Part shown: in pieces, positions 16,390 to 25,855 of the stretch
Layout: each line of letters starts with the position of its first letter
Position numbering within the stretch: the stretch's first letter is position 1
From: Halorhabdus rudnickae
GTDB lineage: Archaea > Halobacteriota > Halobacteria > Halobacteriales > Haloarculaceae
Assembly (NCBI RefSeq): GCF_900880625.1
Contig: NZ_CAAHFB010000002.1
Coordinates: forward strand, 1-64,000
Length of the DNA stretch: 64,000 bases
Direction of reading: 5' to 3'
Notes under the pieces: model-generated
The model's database searches: none
Seen by the model: only the letters and a program-made list of their open reading frames with translations
What the model was told of the DNA's origin: nothing
Program-made: the position numbers and the translations under genes

Positions 16390-18288
16390 CTACCGGCCGG
16401 CGAACGTAACACCAGAGATCTCGAACTGTGCGCCCCCCTCGGTCCCCTCTGTCAACCAAATGTCCCAGTGATGAGATTCGACGATCTGCTCGACGATCCG
16501 CAATCCGAAGCCCGTCCCTTCCTCGTTCGTCGAGTACCCGGTGTCGAAGACGTCCTCACGCGCCTCGACCGGAATCCCCGGGCCGTCGTCTTCGACGTAG
16601 AAGCCGTCGTCCAGGCCGCCGACCGTCACGGTCACGTCCTCGCCGCCGTGCTCGATCGCGTTTCGGTAGAGATTCTCGAAGAGGTGTTGTAACCGCTCCG
16701 GGTCGGCGTCGATCACCGGGGCGTTGTCCGTTCGCATCGTCGCCTCGGCCGTGTCGACATTTCGCCAGCACTGTTCGGAGAGAGTGGAGAGATCTACCGA
16801 CTCGGTCTCGCCGACGACCTGTCCACTCCGTGCCAGCGTCAGCGTCTGGTCGATCAGTTCGTCCATCCGATCGAGCGCCCGGTCGACGACGTCAAGGTGT
16901 TCGGAATCGCAGTCCTTCTGGGCTATGTCGACGCGCCCAACGGCCACGTTCAGGGGGTTTCGCAAGTCGTGGGCAACGACCCCGGCGAACTCCTCTAAGC
17001 GCTCGTTCTGCCGTTCGAGTTCCTGCTCGTGGACACGGAGCGCTTCTCGTCGATGCACTGCCTCCAGCGCGGCTTCCATCTGGGTGATCAGGATCGAAGC
17101 GAGTTCCCGATCGAACGGATCGAATTCAGCCGGCTCCGGGGACGCACTCCCGAAGACGCCGACGTCGCCCACCGGCGCGATGATTGCCCCCCTGATCGGC
17201 AGGTTGCTCGCCAGGTCGTCCTCCGCCTGCACGTCATCGTACCGTTGGATCGTGCCCGCCTCGAGTGCCTTCCAGAGTAACCCGTCACCCCGGTCGAACG
17301 CCGGGAGGTCGCCAAACCGGTCGTCCATCTCTTCGGTCGCTGCGATCGGCGTCAGTCGCCGCCCGTCATCGGTCAATCTGTAGAAGTGCGTGTAGGGCTG
17401 TTTGAGGATGTCACGCCCCGCTTCGACGGCCAGAGCGGCGACCTCCTCGGCCGAGGACGCCCGGATGAACTTCCGGGTCACGTCGTGGAGTTCTCCGAGC
17501 ACCCGTTCGCGCTCCTTTCGCTCGGTGATGTCGGTGTACCAGGCGTACGCGCCATTGGAAACGTCGCCGATGTCGATGGGGATGACCCGAAGGTGGAATT
17601 CCCGAACCCCACGGGTCGTTTCTCGGCGGACGTCCGTCTCCACAGAATCTCGTTCGAATACCTGCCGTTTCAGCCGCTCGTGTTCGCCACGTTCCTCGTC
17701 CGGAACGACGACGTCGTGGACTGGCTGGCCGACGGTATCGCTTGCCTCGAATCCGAACGTTTCCTCGAATGGGGTGTTGACAGCCGTGATGATCGGCGTC
17801 TCGCCGTCGAATTCGATCTCCATGATCGGATCCGGCGAGTTGTCGAACAGTGCCGCCCGGTGGTCTCGCTCGTGTGCGCGTTGCGAGCGGCTTACGGTCC
17901 GGCCTCCCCGCTCGATGGCATCCGTGATCCGGGTGGTGAGCGACCCAGACGTGTCGATGAGCGCTTCTTTCCGGAGGTAATCCGTCGCGCCCGCGAGGAA
18001 CGCATCCCGGACAATCGTCTCGGATTCTTGCCCGCTAACGAGAATACACGGAAGCTCGGGGTACTCACCTCGAATCGTTTTGAGGAACTCGATCCCATCC
18101 ATTTCGGATAGCTCGTATGCTGAGACGACACAGTCGATAGCTTCCGTCTCGATGTATTCGATCCCATCGTGCGGGTTCGCTGTCTCCAATACTTCGAATC
18201 GGTCGTCTATCTCCTGTAAACCATCCACGACTAAATCCGCAAAATCCGGATCATCACCAACCGAGAGAATCCGGAAGGAAATGTCCAT
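16390..18288 (-). CDS. Sensor histidine kinase with pseudo-receiver, PAS and GAF domains
   Basis: 632 residues. Domains in order: receiver-like (1 to about 120), PAS (about 140 to 260, HDRAALFDNSPDPIMEIEF onward), GAF (about 275 to 420), HisKA with VVAHDLRNPLN (phospho-accepting His), and HATPase with RNAIEHGG, EDDGPGIP and GTGFGLRIVEQI. In the receiver the phospho-acceptor Asp of the usual VVSDY strand is Ala (CVVSAYELSEMDG), while Lys in DYLRKEA remains, so it cannot be phosphorylated normally. No membrane segment is seen. The output partner is not nearby. Confidence 0.88.
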   Translation of the reverse strand: MDISFRILSVGDDPDFADLVVDGLQEIDDRFEVLETANPHDGIEYIETEAIDCVVSAYELSEMDGIEFLKTIRGEYPELPCILVSGQESETIVRDAFLAGATDYLRKEALIDTSGSLTTRITDAIERGGRTVSRSQRAHERDHRAALFDNSPDPIMEIEFDGETPIITAVNTPFEETFGFEASDTVGQPVHDVVVPDEERGEHERLKRQVFERDSVETDVRRETTRGVREFHLRVIPIDIGDVSNGAYAWYTDITERKERERVLGELHDVTRKFIRASSAEEVAALAVEAGRDILKQPYTHFYRLTDDGRRLTPIAATEEMDDRFGDLPAFDRGDGLLWKALEAGTIQRYDDVQAEDDLASNLPIRGAIIAPVGDVGVFGSASPEPAEFDPFDRELASILITQMEAALEAVHRREALRVHEQELERQNERLEEFAGVVAHDLRNPLNVAVGRVDIAQKDCDSEHLDVVDRALDRMDELIDQTLTLARSGQVVGETESVDLSTLSEQCWRNVDTAEATMRTDNAPVIDADPERLQHLFENLYRNAIEHGGEDVTVTVGGLDDGFYVEDDGPGIPVEAREDVFDTGYSTNEEGTGFGLRIVEQIVESHHWDIWLTEGTEGGAQFEISGVTFAGR

Positions 18289-18403
18289 ACCGATAGTTGA
18301 ATCTCGACTATTATATGTATATCTATGGTCGTGTCTGGAATTCTGGGCACTAACCGATCCGTAACCAGGGATTTAGTTGGTTTGCCGGCACACATCGTGC
18401 TAT

Positions 18404-20398
18404 ATGTCCGCAAACGACATTGGCGACGATCCCACGGAAATCCACTGGCACAAGGCGCTCGATCCAGGCGAGCTCCCGGAAGGGCGGGTCGAACCGGTAA
18501 CCTGTGACGGAACGACGGTCGCGATCACCCACTACGACGGTACGTATCACGCACTCGACAACGAGTGTCCTCACCAGGGCGGGCCGCTCGGCGAGGGATC
18601 GATCGAGAACGGGCTCTTACGGTGCCCCTGGCACGGCTGGGATTTCTACCCCGACTCTGGCGAGACGCCGGGGGAGTTCGACGACTGTGTGACGACCTAC
18701 CCCGTCGAGGAACGTGAGGACGGCGTCTACGTTGGCTTTCCGGTCGAGTCACCCCGGGAACGAACGGTCTCGGACGTCATCGTCGAGACACTCAACAACT
18801 GGGGTGTCCGGCAGGTCTGGGGGATCGTCGGCCACTCGAACCTCAGGCTCGCCGAGGCGCTTCGAACCGCCGCCGAGCGTGGTGATCTCACGTACTACGG
18901 CGTCCGCCACGAGGGTGCCGGAGCCTTCGCAGCATCGGCCTACGGCAAACTGACCGGCCGGCCCGCCGCCTGCTTCTCGATCGCGGGACCCGGCGCGACG
19001 AACATGCTCACGGGGTTGTGGGACGCCACTGTCGACCGCTCGCCGACGATCGCCCTGACTGGCCAGGTCGAGTCTCAGGTCCTCGGGACCGGCAACTTCC
19101 AGGAGGTCGATCTAGAGGCAGCCTACGGCGACGTCGCCGAGTTCGAAGCGACGATCCTCCCGGACAGCCAGCACGCCGAACTCGCAACGCGGGCGGCCAA
19201 GACCGCGATCCTCGACCGCGGCGTCTCACACCTGATCTTCCCCGACGAGATACAGACGATGGATGCCCAAGGAGTCGAACCCGGGACTCCCGAGGGGCGT
19301 CTCACCGACCGCGACATCACGCCACCGGACGACGACATCGCGAGCGCGGTCGAACTGCTCGAAGCCGCCGAGCGGCCGGTGATCGTCGTGGGCCACGGGG
19401 CTCGCTTCGAGATGGACGGGATCGTCGCTCTCGCCGAACGGCTGGACTGTCCCGTCCTGACGACGTTCAAGGCCAAGGGCCAGATATCCGACTCGCATCC
19501 GCTCGCCGGCGGCGTCCTCGGTCGTAGCGGGACGCCGATCGCGAGTCACTTTATGAACGAGTCCGACCTGCTCGCGGTGTTCGGTGCCAGCTTCTCGAAT
19601 CACACGGGGATCGCCGAGTACAAGGACATTATCCAGGTCGACTTCGATCAGATGGCACTTGGGAAATTCCACAGTGTCGACGTTCCCGTCTGGGGTGAGA
19701 TCGGCGTGACTGTCGGCGAGATCCGCGATCGGCTCCCTGAGAACGACGGGGATCTCGCCGCGGAGAGCCAGCGCGAGGAACTCGCCGATCGGTGGGCACT
19801 GTGGCGTGAAGAGAAGGCCACGCGACGCGAGCAGCCGGCCGAACGTGGGGTCAATTACGCGACGATCTTCGATGTGATGACCCGAGTCGTTCCCGACGAT
19901 GCGATCATCCCGGTCGATGTCGGGAACAACACCTACGCGTTCGGTCGCTACTTCGAGCCCGAACGCCAGACAGTCCTCATGTCCGGGTATCTCGGATCGA
20001 TCGGCTTTGCATTCCCGGCGGCGATGGGTGCCTGGGCCGCGACGCAGGAAGCCGACACTCCGTTCACCGGACGGCCCGTGGTTTCGGTGTCGAGCGACGG
20101 CGGGTTCGGGCAGTACCTGAGCGAGTTTACAACCGCCGTTAAGTACGACATGGATCTTACGCACGTCCTGCTCAACGACGACGAACTCGGCAAGATCAGC
20201 AAGGAGCAACGCACTGGTGGCTGGGACGTCTGGCAGACCGATCTGGTCAATCCCGACTTTGCGGCCTACGCCGATAACTGCGGGGGATACGGAGTGTCCG
20301 TCGATGCCGGAAGAGACCTTGATGACGCGCTTGAGGAGGCGATCGCCTACGACGGCCCCGCACTCGTCGAGATCCCGACGGATTCTGACCCAGTCTAA
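18404..20398 (+). CDS. Rieske [2Fe-2S] domain fused to a ThDP-dependent enzyme
   Basis: About 664 residues. Residues 1 to 115 are a Rieske domain with CPHQGGPLG and CPWHGWDF (CxH and CxxH ligands). The rest is a three-domain ThDP enzyme of the acetolactate synthase/pyruvate oxidase superfamily: PYR domain with the activating Glu in YYGVRHEGAGAFAASAYGK, a central domain, and a PP domain with SSDGGFGQ and LLNDDELGK as the Mg-ThDP motif. The start at 18404 (MSANDIGDD) is used; the ATG nine codons earlier adds a Cys/His-rich stub. The fusion suggests electrons from the ThDP-bound intermediate pass to an iron-sulfur centre. The substrate is unknown. Confidence 0.85.
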   Translation: MSANDIGDDPTEIHWHKALDPGELPEGRVEPVTCDGTTVAITHYDGTYHALDNECPHQGGPLGEGSIENGLLRCPWHGWDFYPDSGETPGEFDDCVTTYPVEEREDGVYVGFPVESPRERTVSDVIVETLNNWGVRQVWGIVGHSNLRLAEALRTAAERGDLTYYGVRHEGAGAFAASAYGKLTGRPAACFSIAGPGATNMLTGLWDATVDRSPTIALTGQVESQVLGTGNFQEVDLEAAYGDVAEFEATILPDSQHAELATRAAKTAILDRGVSHLIFPDEIQTMDAQGVEPGTPEGRLTDRDITPPDDDIASAVELLEAAERPVIVVGHGARFEMDGIVALAERLDCPVLTTFKAKGQISDSHPLAGGVLGRSGTPIASHFMNESDLLAVFGASFSNHTGIAEYKDIIQVDFDQMALGKFHSVDVPVWGEIGVTVGEIRDRLPENDGDLAAESQREELADRWALWREEKATRREQPAERGVNYATIFDVMTRVVPDDAIIPVDVGNNTYAFGRYFEPERQTVLMSGYLGSIGFAFPAAMGAWAATQEADTPFTGRPVVSVSSDGGFGQYLSEFTTAVKYDMDLTHVLLNDDELGKISKEQRTGGWDVWQTDLVNPDFAAYADNCGGYGVSVDAGRDLDDALEEAIAYDGPALVEIPTDSDPV

Positions 20399-20479
20399 GA
20401 AGAGAGAGGCTACTTGTCCGTGTTCCCATTACGCACGGGTAAGCTACGTTCAAGCCAATCTATCACGATTCCTCAGACG

Positions 20480-20593
20480 ATGGGCACCGAGACAGTTCCC
20501 GCACCGCGATGGACCGAGACGCCGCGAGATCACGATGAATGTCCGGAAACGAACGTCCACGTCTGGGGCTCACCGCCGGAGGCACTTCGATGA
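20480..20593 (+). CDS. Possible 37-residue protein coupled to the next gene
   Basis: An ATG at 20480 opens a 37-codon frame ending DHDECPETNVHVWGSPPEALR. Its TGA overlaps the ATG of the next gene (ATGA), a common coupling arrangement here. The segment NVHVWG is echoed by EHVHVWQ in the downstream protein. No family is recognised and it may be chance. Confidence 0.3.
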   Translation: MGTETVPAPRWTETPRDHDECPETNVHVWGSPPEALR

Positions 20594-20862
20594 GTTCCGA
20601 CACCAGCGGACCCGATATCACGCCGGACCGAGAGGACGTCATGCCGGAAACGTACGCCGTGTACGTGACCGACGAACACGTCCATGTCTGGCAGTATCGC
20701 ATCACGCTCTCTGAGCGCACTGAGGAGTGGCACTTCGTCGAGACACTCGACCGGAAGGACGGCCCCAGGCTGTCTCTGACATATACGACACCGATGGAAC
20801 CGGCTGCCGAGGGGTACTGGCTCTACAGCAAAAGCTACGACTGCTCACTGACCTGTGCGTGA
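20590..20862 (+). CDS. Hypothetical small protein
   Basis: 90 residues, acidic, with a plausible beta-rich core (ETYAVYVTDEHVHVWQYRITLSERTEEWHFVETLDRK) and two Cys near the C-terminus (SYDCSLTCA). An internal start at 20641 (MPETYAV) is possible. It is not recognised. It sits between the Rieske-ThDP gene and a merA relic. Confidence 0.45.
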   Translation: MSSDTSGPDITPDREDVMPETYAVYVTDEHVHVWQYRITLSERTEEWHFVETLDRKDGPRLSLTYTTPMEPAAEGYWLYSKSYDCSLTCA

Positions 20863-20965
20863 GAACTGACTACAGACGAAGACATGTCGGGCGGAACGCC
20901 CTCCCTGTTCGGATCGACGACGGAGAAGCAGCCCGGCTGAGGCTCCCGACTGACCCCCTATCGTT

Positions 20966-21077
20966 CACTCGACACAGCAACTCATCGTCGAGGCGTCCCG
21001 ACGGAACGCCTGGCAAGCCGGCTTGAACGCCTCGGAAAACGTCGGGAGCGGGTAGACTGTATCGATGATGTGATTCC
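20966..21077 (-). pseudogene. Relic of a merA 3' end
   Basis: The minus strand reads HIIDTVYPLPTFSEAFKPACQAF followed by RRDASTMSCCVE and a stop. This matches the last 34 or so residues of the intact mercuric reductase at 27140-28663, including its C-terminal Cys pair. Nothing upstream in frame continues the match. It shows that a second merA copy was once here, directly downstream of the DsbA/FrnE gene. Confidence 0.8.
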
Positions 21078-21147
21078 CGGTTGTCGACTTCATCCCTCGG
21101 CGAAACCACAGGGGAGCGTGCAAGAACGGAACACACGCAACGGAGAA

Positions 21148-21783
21148 TCACGTCCCCTCGACGAGTCGCTCCAGTTGTTCAGGCGGAACTGCGCCCCGAG
21201 CGCCTGCCCCATCGTATACGAAGGTCGGGACGCCTGTCACACCGTCTTGCCGTGCTTCAGTAAATTGCTCTCGGAGGCAGTCACGAAGTTGCTCGTCCGC
21301 GACCGCAGTTCGAATCTCGTTACCGTCCAGTCCAGTCTCGTCCGCGATGTCCGATAAGACATCGACATCGCCGATGTCTCGCCCATCAATCCACAGCGCC
21401 TCGAAGATCGCTTCGTCGAAGGCAAGCCATTGCTCGGGATACTCTTCGTCCACATAGAACGAAGCAACCTGTGCACCGAACGAATCCAGGTTCTCCGGAA
21501 GGTCATCGAGCTCGAGCATCTCGTCGGCGTCGTACTTCTCTTTCAATCGGGAGACATTCTGTTGTACCTGCTCGAAGTACGCGTCGTCTTTGCCATCGTC
21601 AATCGAGTGGTCAATCTCCCCATCCGGTCCGCGTTTTTGACTCCGAAGATCGAACGGTTGCCAGTCGATCTCGAGGTCACGGGCGCGTGTCTCCTGATAC
21701 TCCTCCAGTGACCGCCGACCAAGGTAACAAAACGGACACACGTAATCGGAATACACCGTAATACGACCGGCGTTTTCAACCAT
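21148..21783 (-). CDS. DsbA-family oxidoreductase, FrnE-like
   Basis: 211 residues with a thioredoxin fold: CPFC active site in YSDYVCPFCYLGRRSLE, a long helical insertion, and the cis-Pro loop GVTGVPTFV. The length fits cytoplasmic FrnE-type proteins, which act in thiol-disulfide exchange; there is no signal peptide. It is divergent from the second desulforedoxin-like regulator (about 200 bases apart) and just upstream of the merA relic, so a role in oxidative or heavy-metal stress is plausible. Confidence 0.87.
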   Translation of the reverse strand: MVENAGRITVYSDYVCPFCYLGRRSLEEYQETRARDLEIDWQPFDLRSQKRGPDGEIDHSIDDGKDDAYFEQVQQNVSRLKEKYDADEMLELDDLPENLDSFGAQVASFYVDEEYPEQWLAFDEAIFEALWIDGRDIGDVDVLSDIADETGLDGNEIRTAVADEQLRDCLREQFTEARQDGVTGVPTFVYDGAGARGAVPPEQLERLVEGT

Positions 21784-21987
21784 CGTGTGACAGTATGGTC
21801 GGCGGCCGGATAAGCATTCCAGTGAGCAAGAGGTTATCCCACGTTGGATTTCGATAAGTTACTGGCTCTCGATACCGATGAGTTGGTGATCATCGATTCG
21901 AAATGCGGATTCGCAGCGGATTGCGCAACTAGTATTTATCGGCTCGGGGCCTAACAGACGAGATATAAATGGAGGATTCGACGAGCG

Positions 21988-22590
21988 ATGTCTGATCAAA
22001 GTACAGTCCAATCCGATGAACAACGTGACGAGGTCCAATACGATCCGAATTCCGGCCGGTACGACATCTATGAATGTACCGTCTCCGAGTGTGATAACGT
22101 CGTTCTCGTCGTCGGAAGCGACGATCCGCCGATGTCCTGTCACGAACAACCGATGGAACAGGTGACGGATCTAGAGATGAGTGTCAAACCACCGGATGTG
22201 AAACAGGTACTTCTCCAAGCGTTTGGGCTCCCGAAAGCCGGACTGGATATCTGCCTGTGCGTTATTGGTGAAGGTCCACTTTCGGCAAACGAGATCGCCG
22301 AGGAACTCGGCTACGACCGGAGCACTGTCACGCGGTATCTCAACAAACTCGTCGAGTTGGGATTGCTCCGACGGTCTGAACTCAATCGAGAGGGTGGCGG
22401 CGTCGTCAACGTGTATCACCCGGTCGACCTGGAACGGATGCGTCGGGAGACACTCATCGGGTTCTACGTCTGGGCCGGCGAGGCCGCCTCACTCATCGAA
22501 GAGGCAAATCTGACAAAAAAGGAGTACCTCGAAGCGAATCCTGGCCGCGAACTTCCCGACATATTTTGGGAGTCTTTCTCGGATGAATAG
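21988..22590 (+). CDS. Regulator with desulforedoxin-like Cys knuckle and winged helix (copy 2)
   Basis: 200 residues, closely similar to copy 1 throughout. The knuckle reads YDIYECTVSEC ... MSCHEQPMEQV (Cys30, Cys35, Cys51, His52), with the first pair spaced Cx4C and His in the fourth place. The shared block FGLPKAGLDICLCVIGEGPL is identical to copy 1, followed by the winged helix and a C-terminal helix (GFYVWAGEAASLIEEANLTKKEYLE). TATA-like AT-rich runs precede it at 21931-21968. It probably controls the divergent DsbA/FrnE gene or itself; that is inferred from position. Confidence 0.75.
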   Translation: MSDQSTVQSDEQRDEVQYDPNSGRYDIYECTVSECDNVVLVVGSDDPPMSCHEQPMEQVTDLEMSVKPPDVKQVLLQAFGLPKAGLDICLCVIGEGPLSANEIAEELGYDRSTVTRYLNKLVELGLLRRSELNREGGGVVNVYHPVDLERMRRETLIGFYVWAGEAASLIEEANLTKKEYLEANPGRELPDIFWESFSDE

Positions 22591-22830
22591 CTGTTGGAGC
22601 CAACATCGTGACCCGTATACGTCGAACTACAGAGAACACAACGAACAGCGTCATCGGAGACCACATGCTGACGTCTGTGGCCAGCGACTCGAAGAATCAG
22701 TTCGAGTTTCGAGTCGCATGTATTTCCCGATTCTCAACACGCTTGACGAGCACTCAAGCGTCAGGCACCCGTCACCTGAAACTGACTGCAAAGTGAATAC
22801 CCTCCCCCTAATGCTGAAAACTTCGGACCA

Positions 22831-24129
22831 ATGATCCGACGTCGAACGGTGCTGAAAGCCGGTACTGGGGCTCTGTTGTTGCTCGGAGGCTGTGGAGCTC
22901 GCGAATTTGAGCCGACCCCCACGTCCACGTCGAACCCAGCGCCAGCTACTGACATCCCCTCTGGCCCATACTGGTACACTCATCCTCTGCCGACTGGTAA
23001 TCGACTCCTCTCCGGGGCCGCGGATCTCCGGAACACCGAACCCGTCCGGTTCGCTGTCGATGGTCGGCCAGTGTGGTTGGTCGCCCATCCTGCACCGCGA
23101 GGGAGTTACTGGACCGTCGTCACAGCTGCGGGTACCGCTACCCGATGGCAGGTCTACGACGGGACGATATCCGACGAGACGCGCCTGCAACCACAAGCGT
23201 CCGGACGTCCGCCGGTAGTCGCAAGTGGTGGATCCGAGCCGGAGCTTCTCGATCACCCGTCGAGTATGGGGCAGAAAGCAGGTCAGATGGGAGCGTCTGT
23301 GGAAGGGATTTCTCGTCGGCTATTCGTGGCAGCGAACGGTGATTTCGTCGTCGACGGTGACAACCGCTCTCGACTCTCTATCGACGCACCGCCCGATGTC
23401 CGACCGGTGTCACTCGGCGACGGTACGTATGTCGTCTACGGTGACGTGACGGACCGTTACCGTCACGGCGCACTCGGTGACACATTGGAACCGTCGTCCC
23501 TCGTCGTGGTCGATCCGATCGGTCCGGAGGTGGTCACTCGAACGGTACTCGATGCCCCCCTCGTTTTTGAGGGGGTGCAACCGCTGGTCGCGGATCTCGA
23601 CAGCGATGGCGACCCGGAGATCGTTACCACGATTGCCGACGCCGAAAACGGGGCACGCATCGCTATCTACTCGCCGACTGGTGAACGCATCGCGACCGGC
23701 CCCGTATACGGCCCCGGCTGGCGCCACCAGCTTGCGGTCGCACCGTTCGCTCCCGATAGCTCCACGGAACTCGCCGCCATTCTGAAACCACACGTCACCC
23801 ATACGCTGGAGTATTACCGGCTCGAAGACGGTGATTTGAGCGTTTCTGCCACCGTTGACGGAGTTTCGTCCCACACGTATGGGTCACGCAATCTGGACGG
23901 AGCCGTCGCAGCTGATCTCGATGACGACGGGGCTGTTGAACTCTTCGTCCCGACGACCGACCGTCGCCGACTCGTGGCTGTCACCCGCAGATCTAGCGAA
24001 GCCCAGATTCAGTGGGAATGGGAGTTAGGTGGCCAGTTGACGAGTAATCTCACTGGCGTGGGTCTCGATGATGGGGGTGTTGCAGTGGGCGCCGCCACTG
24101 CCAACGATGTCTTCGTCTGGACCGGGTAA
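22831..24129 (+). CDS. Secreted lipoprotein with FG-GAP/VCBS-type repeats
   Basis: 432 residues. The N-terminus is a Tat-like lipoprotein signal (RRRTVLKAGTGALLLLGGCG, lipobox Cys at about 23) followed by a Thr/Pro/Ser-rich linker. Calcium-binding-type repeats are visible: VADLDSDGDPEIVTT and VAADLDDDGAVELFVPT, as in beta-propeller FG-GAP proteins. It is probably anchored on the outer face of the membrane. The ligand is unknown. It stands alone; the 240 bases upstream hold no gene I can support. Confidence 0.75.
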   Translation: MIRRRTVLKAGTGALLLLGGCGAREFEPTPTSTSNPAPATDIPSGPYWYTHPLPTGNRLLSGAADLRNTEPVRFAVDGRPVWLVAHPAPRGSYWTVVTAAGTATRWQVYDGTISDETRLQPQASGRPPVVASGGSEPELLDHPSSMGQKAGQMGASVEGISRRLFVAANGDFVVDGDNRSRLSIDAPPDVRPVSLGDGTYVVYGDVTDRYRHGALGDTLEPSSLVVVDPIGPEVVTRTVLDAPLVFEGVQPLVADLDSDGDPEIVTTIADAENGARIAIYSPTGERIATGPVYGPGWRHQLAVAPFAPDSSTELAAILKPHVTHTLEYYRLEDGDLSVSATVDGVSSHTYGSRNLDGAVAADLDDDGAVELFVPTTDRRRLVAVTRRSSEAQIQWEWELGGQLTSNLTGVGLDDGGVAVGAATANDVFVWTG

Positions 24130-24236
24130 TTCACAAGGGATCCTTCACTGCGAGCATCGCCGCTGTGATTGTGCCGGTATACGAGAAGTCCTGAATGGAT
24201 GCCGACAATCCCTTTGGGTTTGGTTTCCTCGGGGAG

Positions 24237-25052
24237 TCACTCGTTCTCGTCTTCGAAATACGAGAGCACGTTCGCTTTGATCTCGGTGAACGCGTCACCG
24301 GTCCGGTCCCGGGGGCGGGACAACTGTACCGGGATGGTGTCAAGAACGGTACCGGGAGCGTTCGAGAACACGACGATTCGGTCGGAGAGATAGACTGCTT
24401 CTTCGATGTCGTGTGTCACGAAGCAGATCGTCTTTTTCGTCTCTGCCCAGATGTCCAGAAGCTCCTGGTGGAGCGACGCTTTCGTTCGGGCATCGACACT
24501 CCCGAACGGTTCGTCCATGAGGAGTATCGGCGGGTCGACGGCAAGTGCGCGTGCGATGCCGACCCGCTGGCGCTGACCGCCTGACAGTTCTTTTGGGTAT
24601 GCGTCGGCCTTGTCGGCTAATCCGACAAGGTCGAGGCAGTAATCGATCCGTTCGTCGGTCGTGAAGCCATCGGGTGGACCGACCTCTTCGAGGCCGTAGG
24701 AAATGTTCCCCGCGACGGTCCGCCACGGGAAGAGCGCGTCGTCCTGGAAAACCATACCGCGATCGGGACCAGGTTCCTTGACTGGGGCCCCATCAACGAG
24801 GACGGCTCCGTCTGTCGGGGCCTCGAGTCCGGCGATAATCCGAAAAATCGTCGACTTGCCCGATCCTGACGGGCCGACTATCGAGACGAACTCGCCGTGG
24901 TCGACATCGAAGTTGACGTCGCTGAGTGCTTCAACAGGCCCACTCTTGCTCCCGTAGGTTTTCGAAACACCATCGGTGCGGATCTGTGGGTGGTCACCGG
25001 TTCGTGGTTCCTCTTTCGACTTAGAGCGGGTGGTTGCGGTTCGTGAGTCCAT
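24237..25052 (-). CDS. ABC transporter ATP-binding protein (sulfonate/nitrate/taurine type)
   Basis: About 271 residues: Walker A GPSGSGKST, Q-loop VFQDDALFPW, signature LSGGQRQRVGIARAL, Walker B ILLMDEPFGSVD and switch His in FVTHDIEEA. It belongs to the SsuB/TauB/NrtD class. The start at 25052 lies five bases past the permease stop; the in-frame codons upstream overlap the permease. It is the last gene of a binding protein-permease-ATPase operon. Confidence 0.9.
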   Translation of the reverse strand: MDSRTATTRSKSKEEPRTGDHPQIRTDGVSKTYGSKSGPVEALSDVNFDVDHGEFVSIVGPSGSGKSTIFRIIAGLEAPTDGAVLVDGAPVKEPGPDRGMVFQDDALFPWRTVAGNISYGLEEVGPPDGFTTDERIDYCLDLVGLADKADAYPKELSGGQRQRVGIARALAVDPPILLMDEPFGSVDARTKASLHQELLDIWAETKKTICFVTHDIEEAVYLSDRIVVFSNAPGTVLDTIPVQLSRPRDRTGDAFTEIKANVLSYFEDENE

Positions 25053-25057
25053 GTGAA

Positions 25058-25855
25058 TCACCGCCAGGCTAGTGTCCGGGCTTCGACGAGTTTGATCAGG
25101 CGATCCGAGAGTAGAAACAGGATTCCGATGACGAGCATATATGCGACGACAACCTGCATCTGGAGGAAGTTCGCGGCGTCCCAGAGGTGTTTCCCGATGC
25201 CGGGAACGCCCAGCAGTTCGGCCGCGACCATCACCATCCACGCCTGGCCGGCGGCCGTCCGGAACCCGGTGAACAGCTCCGGCATCGCCGATGGCAAGAC
25301 GATACGTTTGATGAGTCCGAAGTCCGACTTCGTCCCCAGAGACTGACCGACTTCAAGTAATTGGTCATCGACCCCTCTAACTCCACTTTCCGCGTTGTAG
25401 TAGTTGATCCAGAAGGCGACGATCGCGATAATGAACGCAGCGCCACTGTCGGTCAAACCGAACCAGATGATCGCAAATGGGATCCACGCCAGCGGTGGGA
25501 CCGGGCGAAGGATTCCGGCGACCGTTCCGATCGAGAGTTCCGCGGTTCGCGACCAGCCGACCAGCATACCGACGGCCATCCCGAACGCCGACCCAACGAG
25601 CAAGCCGGGGACGTAGTGACGGAGACTCTGCCAGATCAGCTCGAACATCTGGCCGGACGCCGCGTCGGCGACGAGCACTTCGAGAACAACTGGAGGCTGT
25701 GGAAGGAGGTTCTGTGGCGTCACGAGTGCGCCCGCCCACCAGACAAGGACGAACAGGGCGAGCGCACCGACCTGAATGCCGAGTGTGCGGCCCTGTGCCC
25801 GGCGGAGGCTTCCAGTCGGGTAGCCCGCCGTGTCTGGTTCGGTACTACCCGCCAC
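25058..25855 (-). CDS. ABC transporter permease (sulfonate/nitrate/taurine type)
   Basis: About 266 residues with six membrane segments and the EAA-type loop (GVDDQLLEVGQSLGTKSDFGLIKRIVLPSAMPELFTG). A GTG at 25855 overlaps the end of the binding-protein gene by 11 bases and gives a normal-length SsuC/TauC-type protein; an ATG at 25891 is an alternative. The substrate is unknown. Confidence 0.88.
   Translation of the reverse strand: MAGSTEPDTAGYPTGSLRRAQGRTLGIQVGALALFVLVWWAGALVTPQNLLPQPPVVLEVLVADAASGQMFELIWQSLRHYVPGLLVGSAFGMAVGMLVGWSRTAELSIGTVAGILRPVPPLAWIPFAIIWFGLTDSGAAFIIAIVAFWINYYNAESGVRGVDDQLLEVGQSLGTKSDFGLIKRIVLPSAMPELFTGFRTAAGQAWMVMVAAELLGVPGIGKHLWDAANFLQMQVVVAYMLVIGILFLLSDRLIKLVEARTLAWR

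Noticed and set aside
16428-17087. Long Arg/Ser-rich open frame on the plus strand opposite the histidine kinase
   Set aside because: It is antisense to a kinase with all domains intact; its Arg-rich composition is the usual artefact of reading high-GC haloarchaeal genes on the wrong strand.
19226-20209. 327-codon minus-strand open frame inside the Rieske-ThDP gene
   Set aside because: The plus strand carries every ThDP motif; the antisense frame has no recognisable domain and a composition typical of shadow frames.
18404-20398. Plain acetolactate synthase large subunit (ilvB)
   Set aside because: There is an N-terminal Rieske domain, no small subunit next to it, and no branched-chain amino-acid genes nearby.
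22591-22830. Possible small genes between the second desulforedoxin-like regulator and the FG-GAP lipoprotein
   Set aside because: Frames are short, Arg/Ser/Thr-rich and without conserved features; the stretch is better read as promoter and untranslated DNA.
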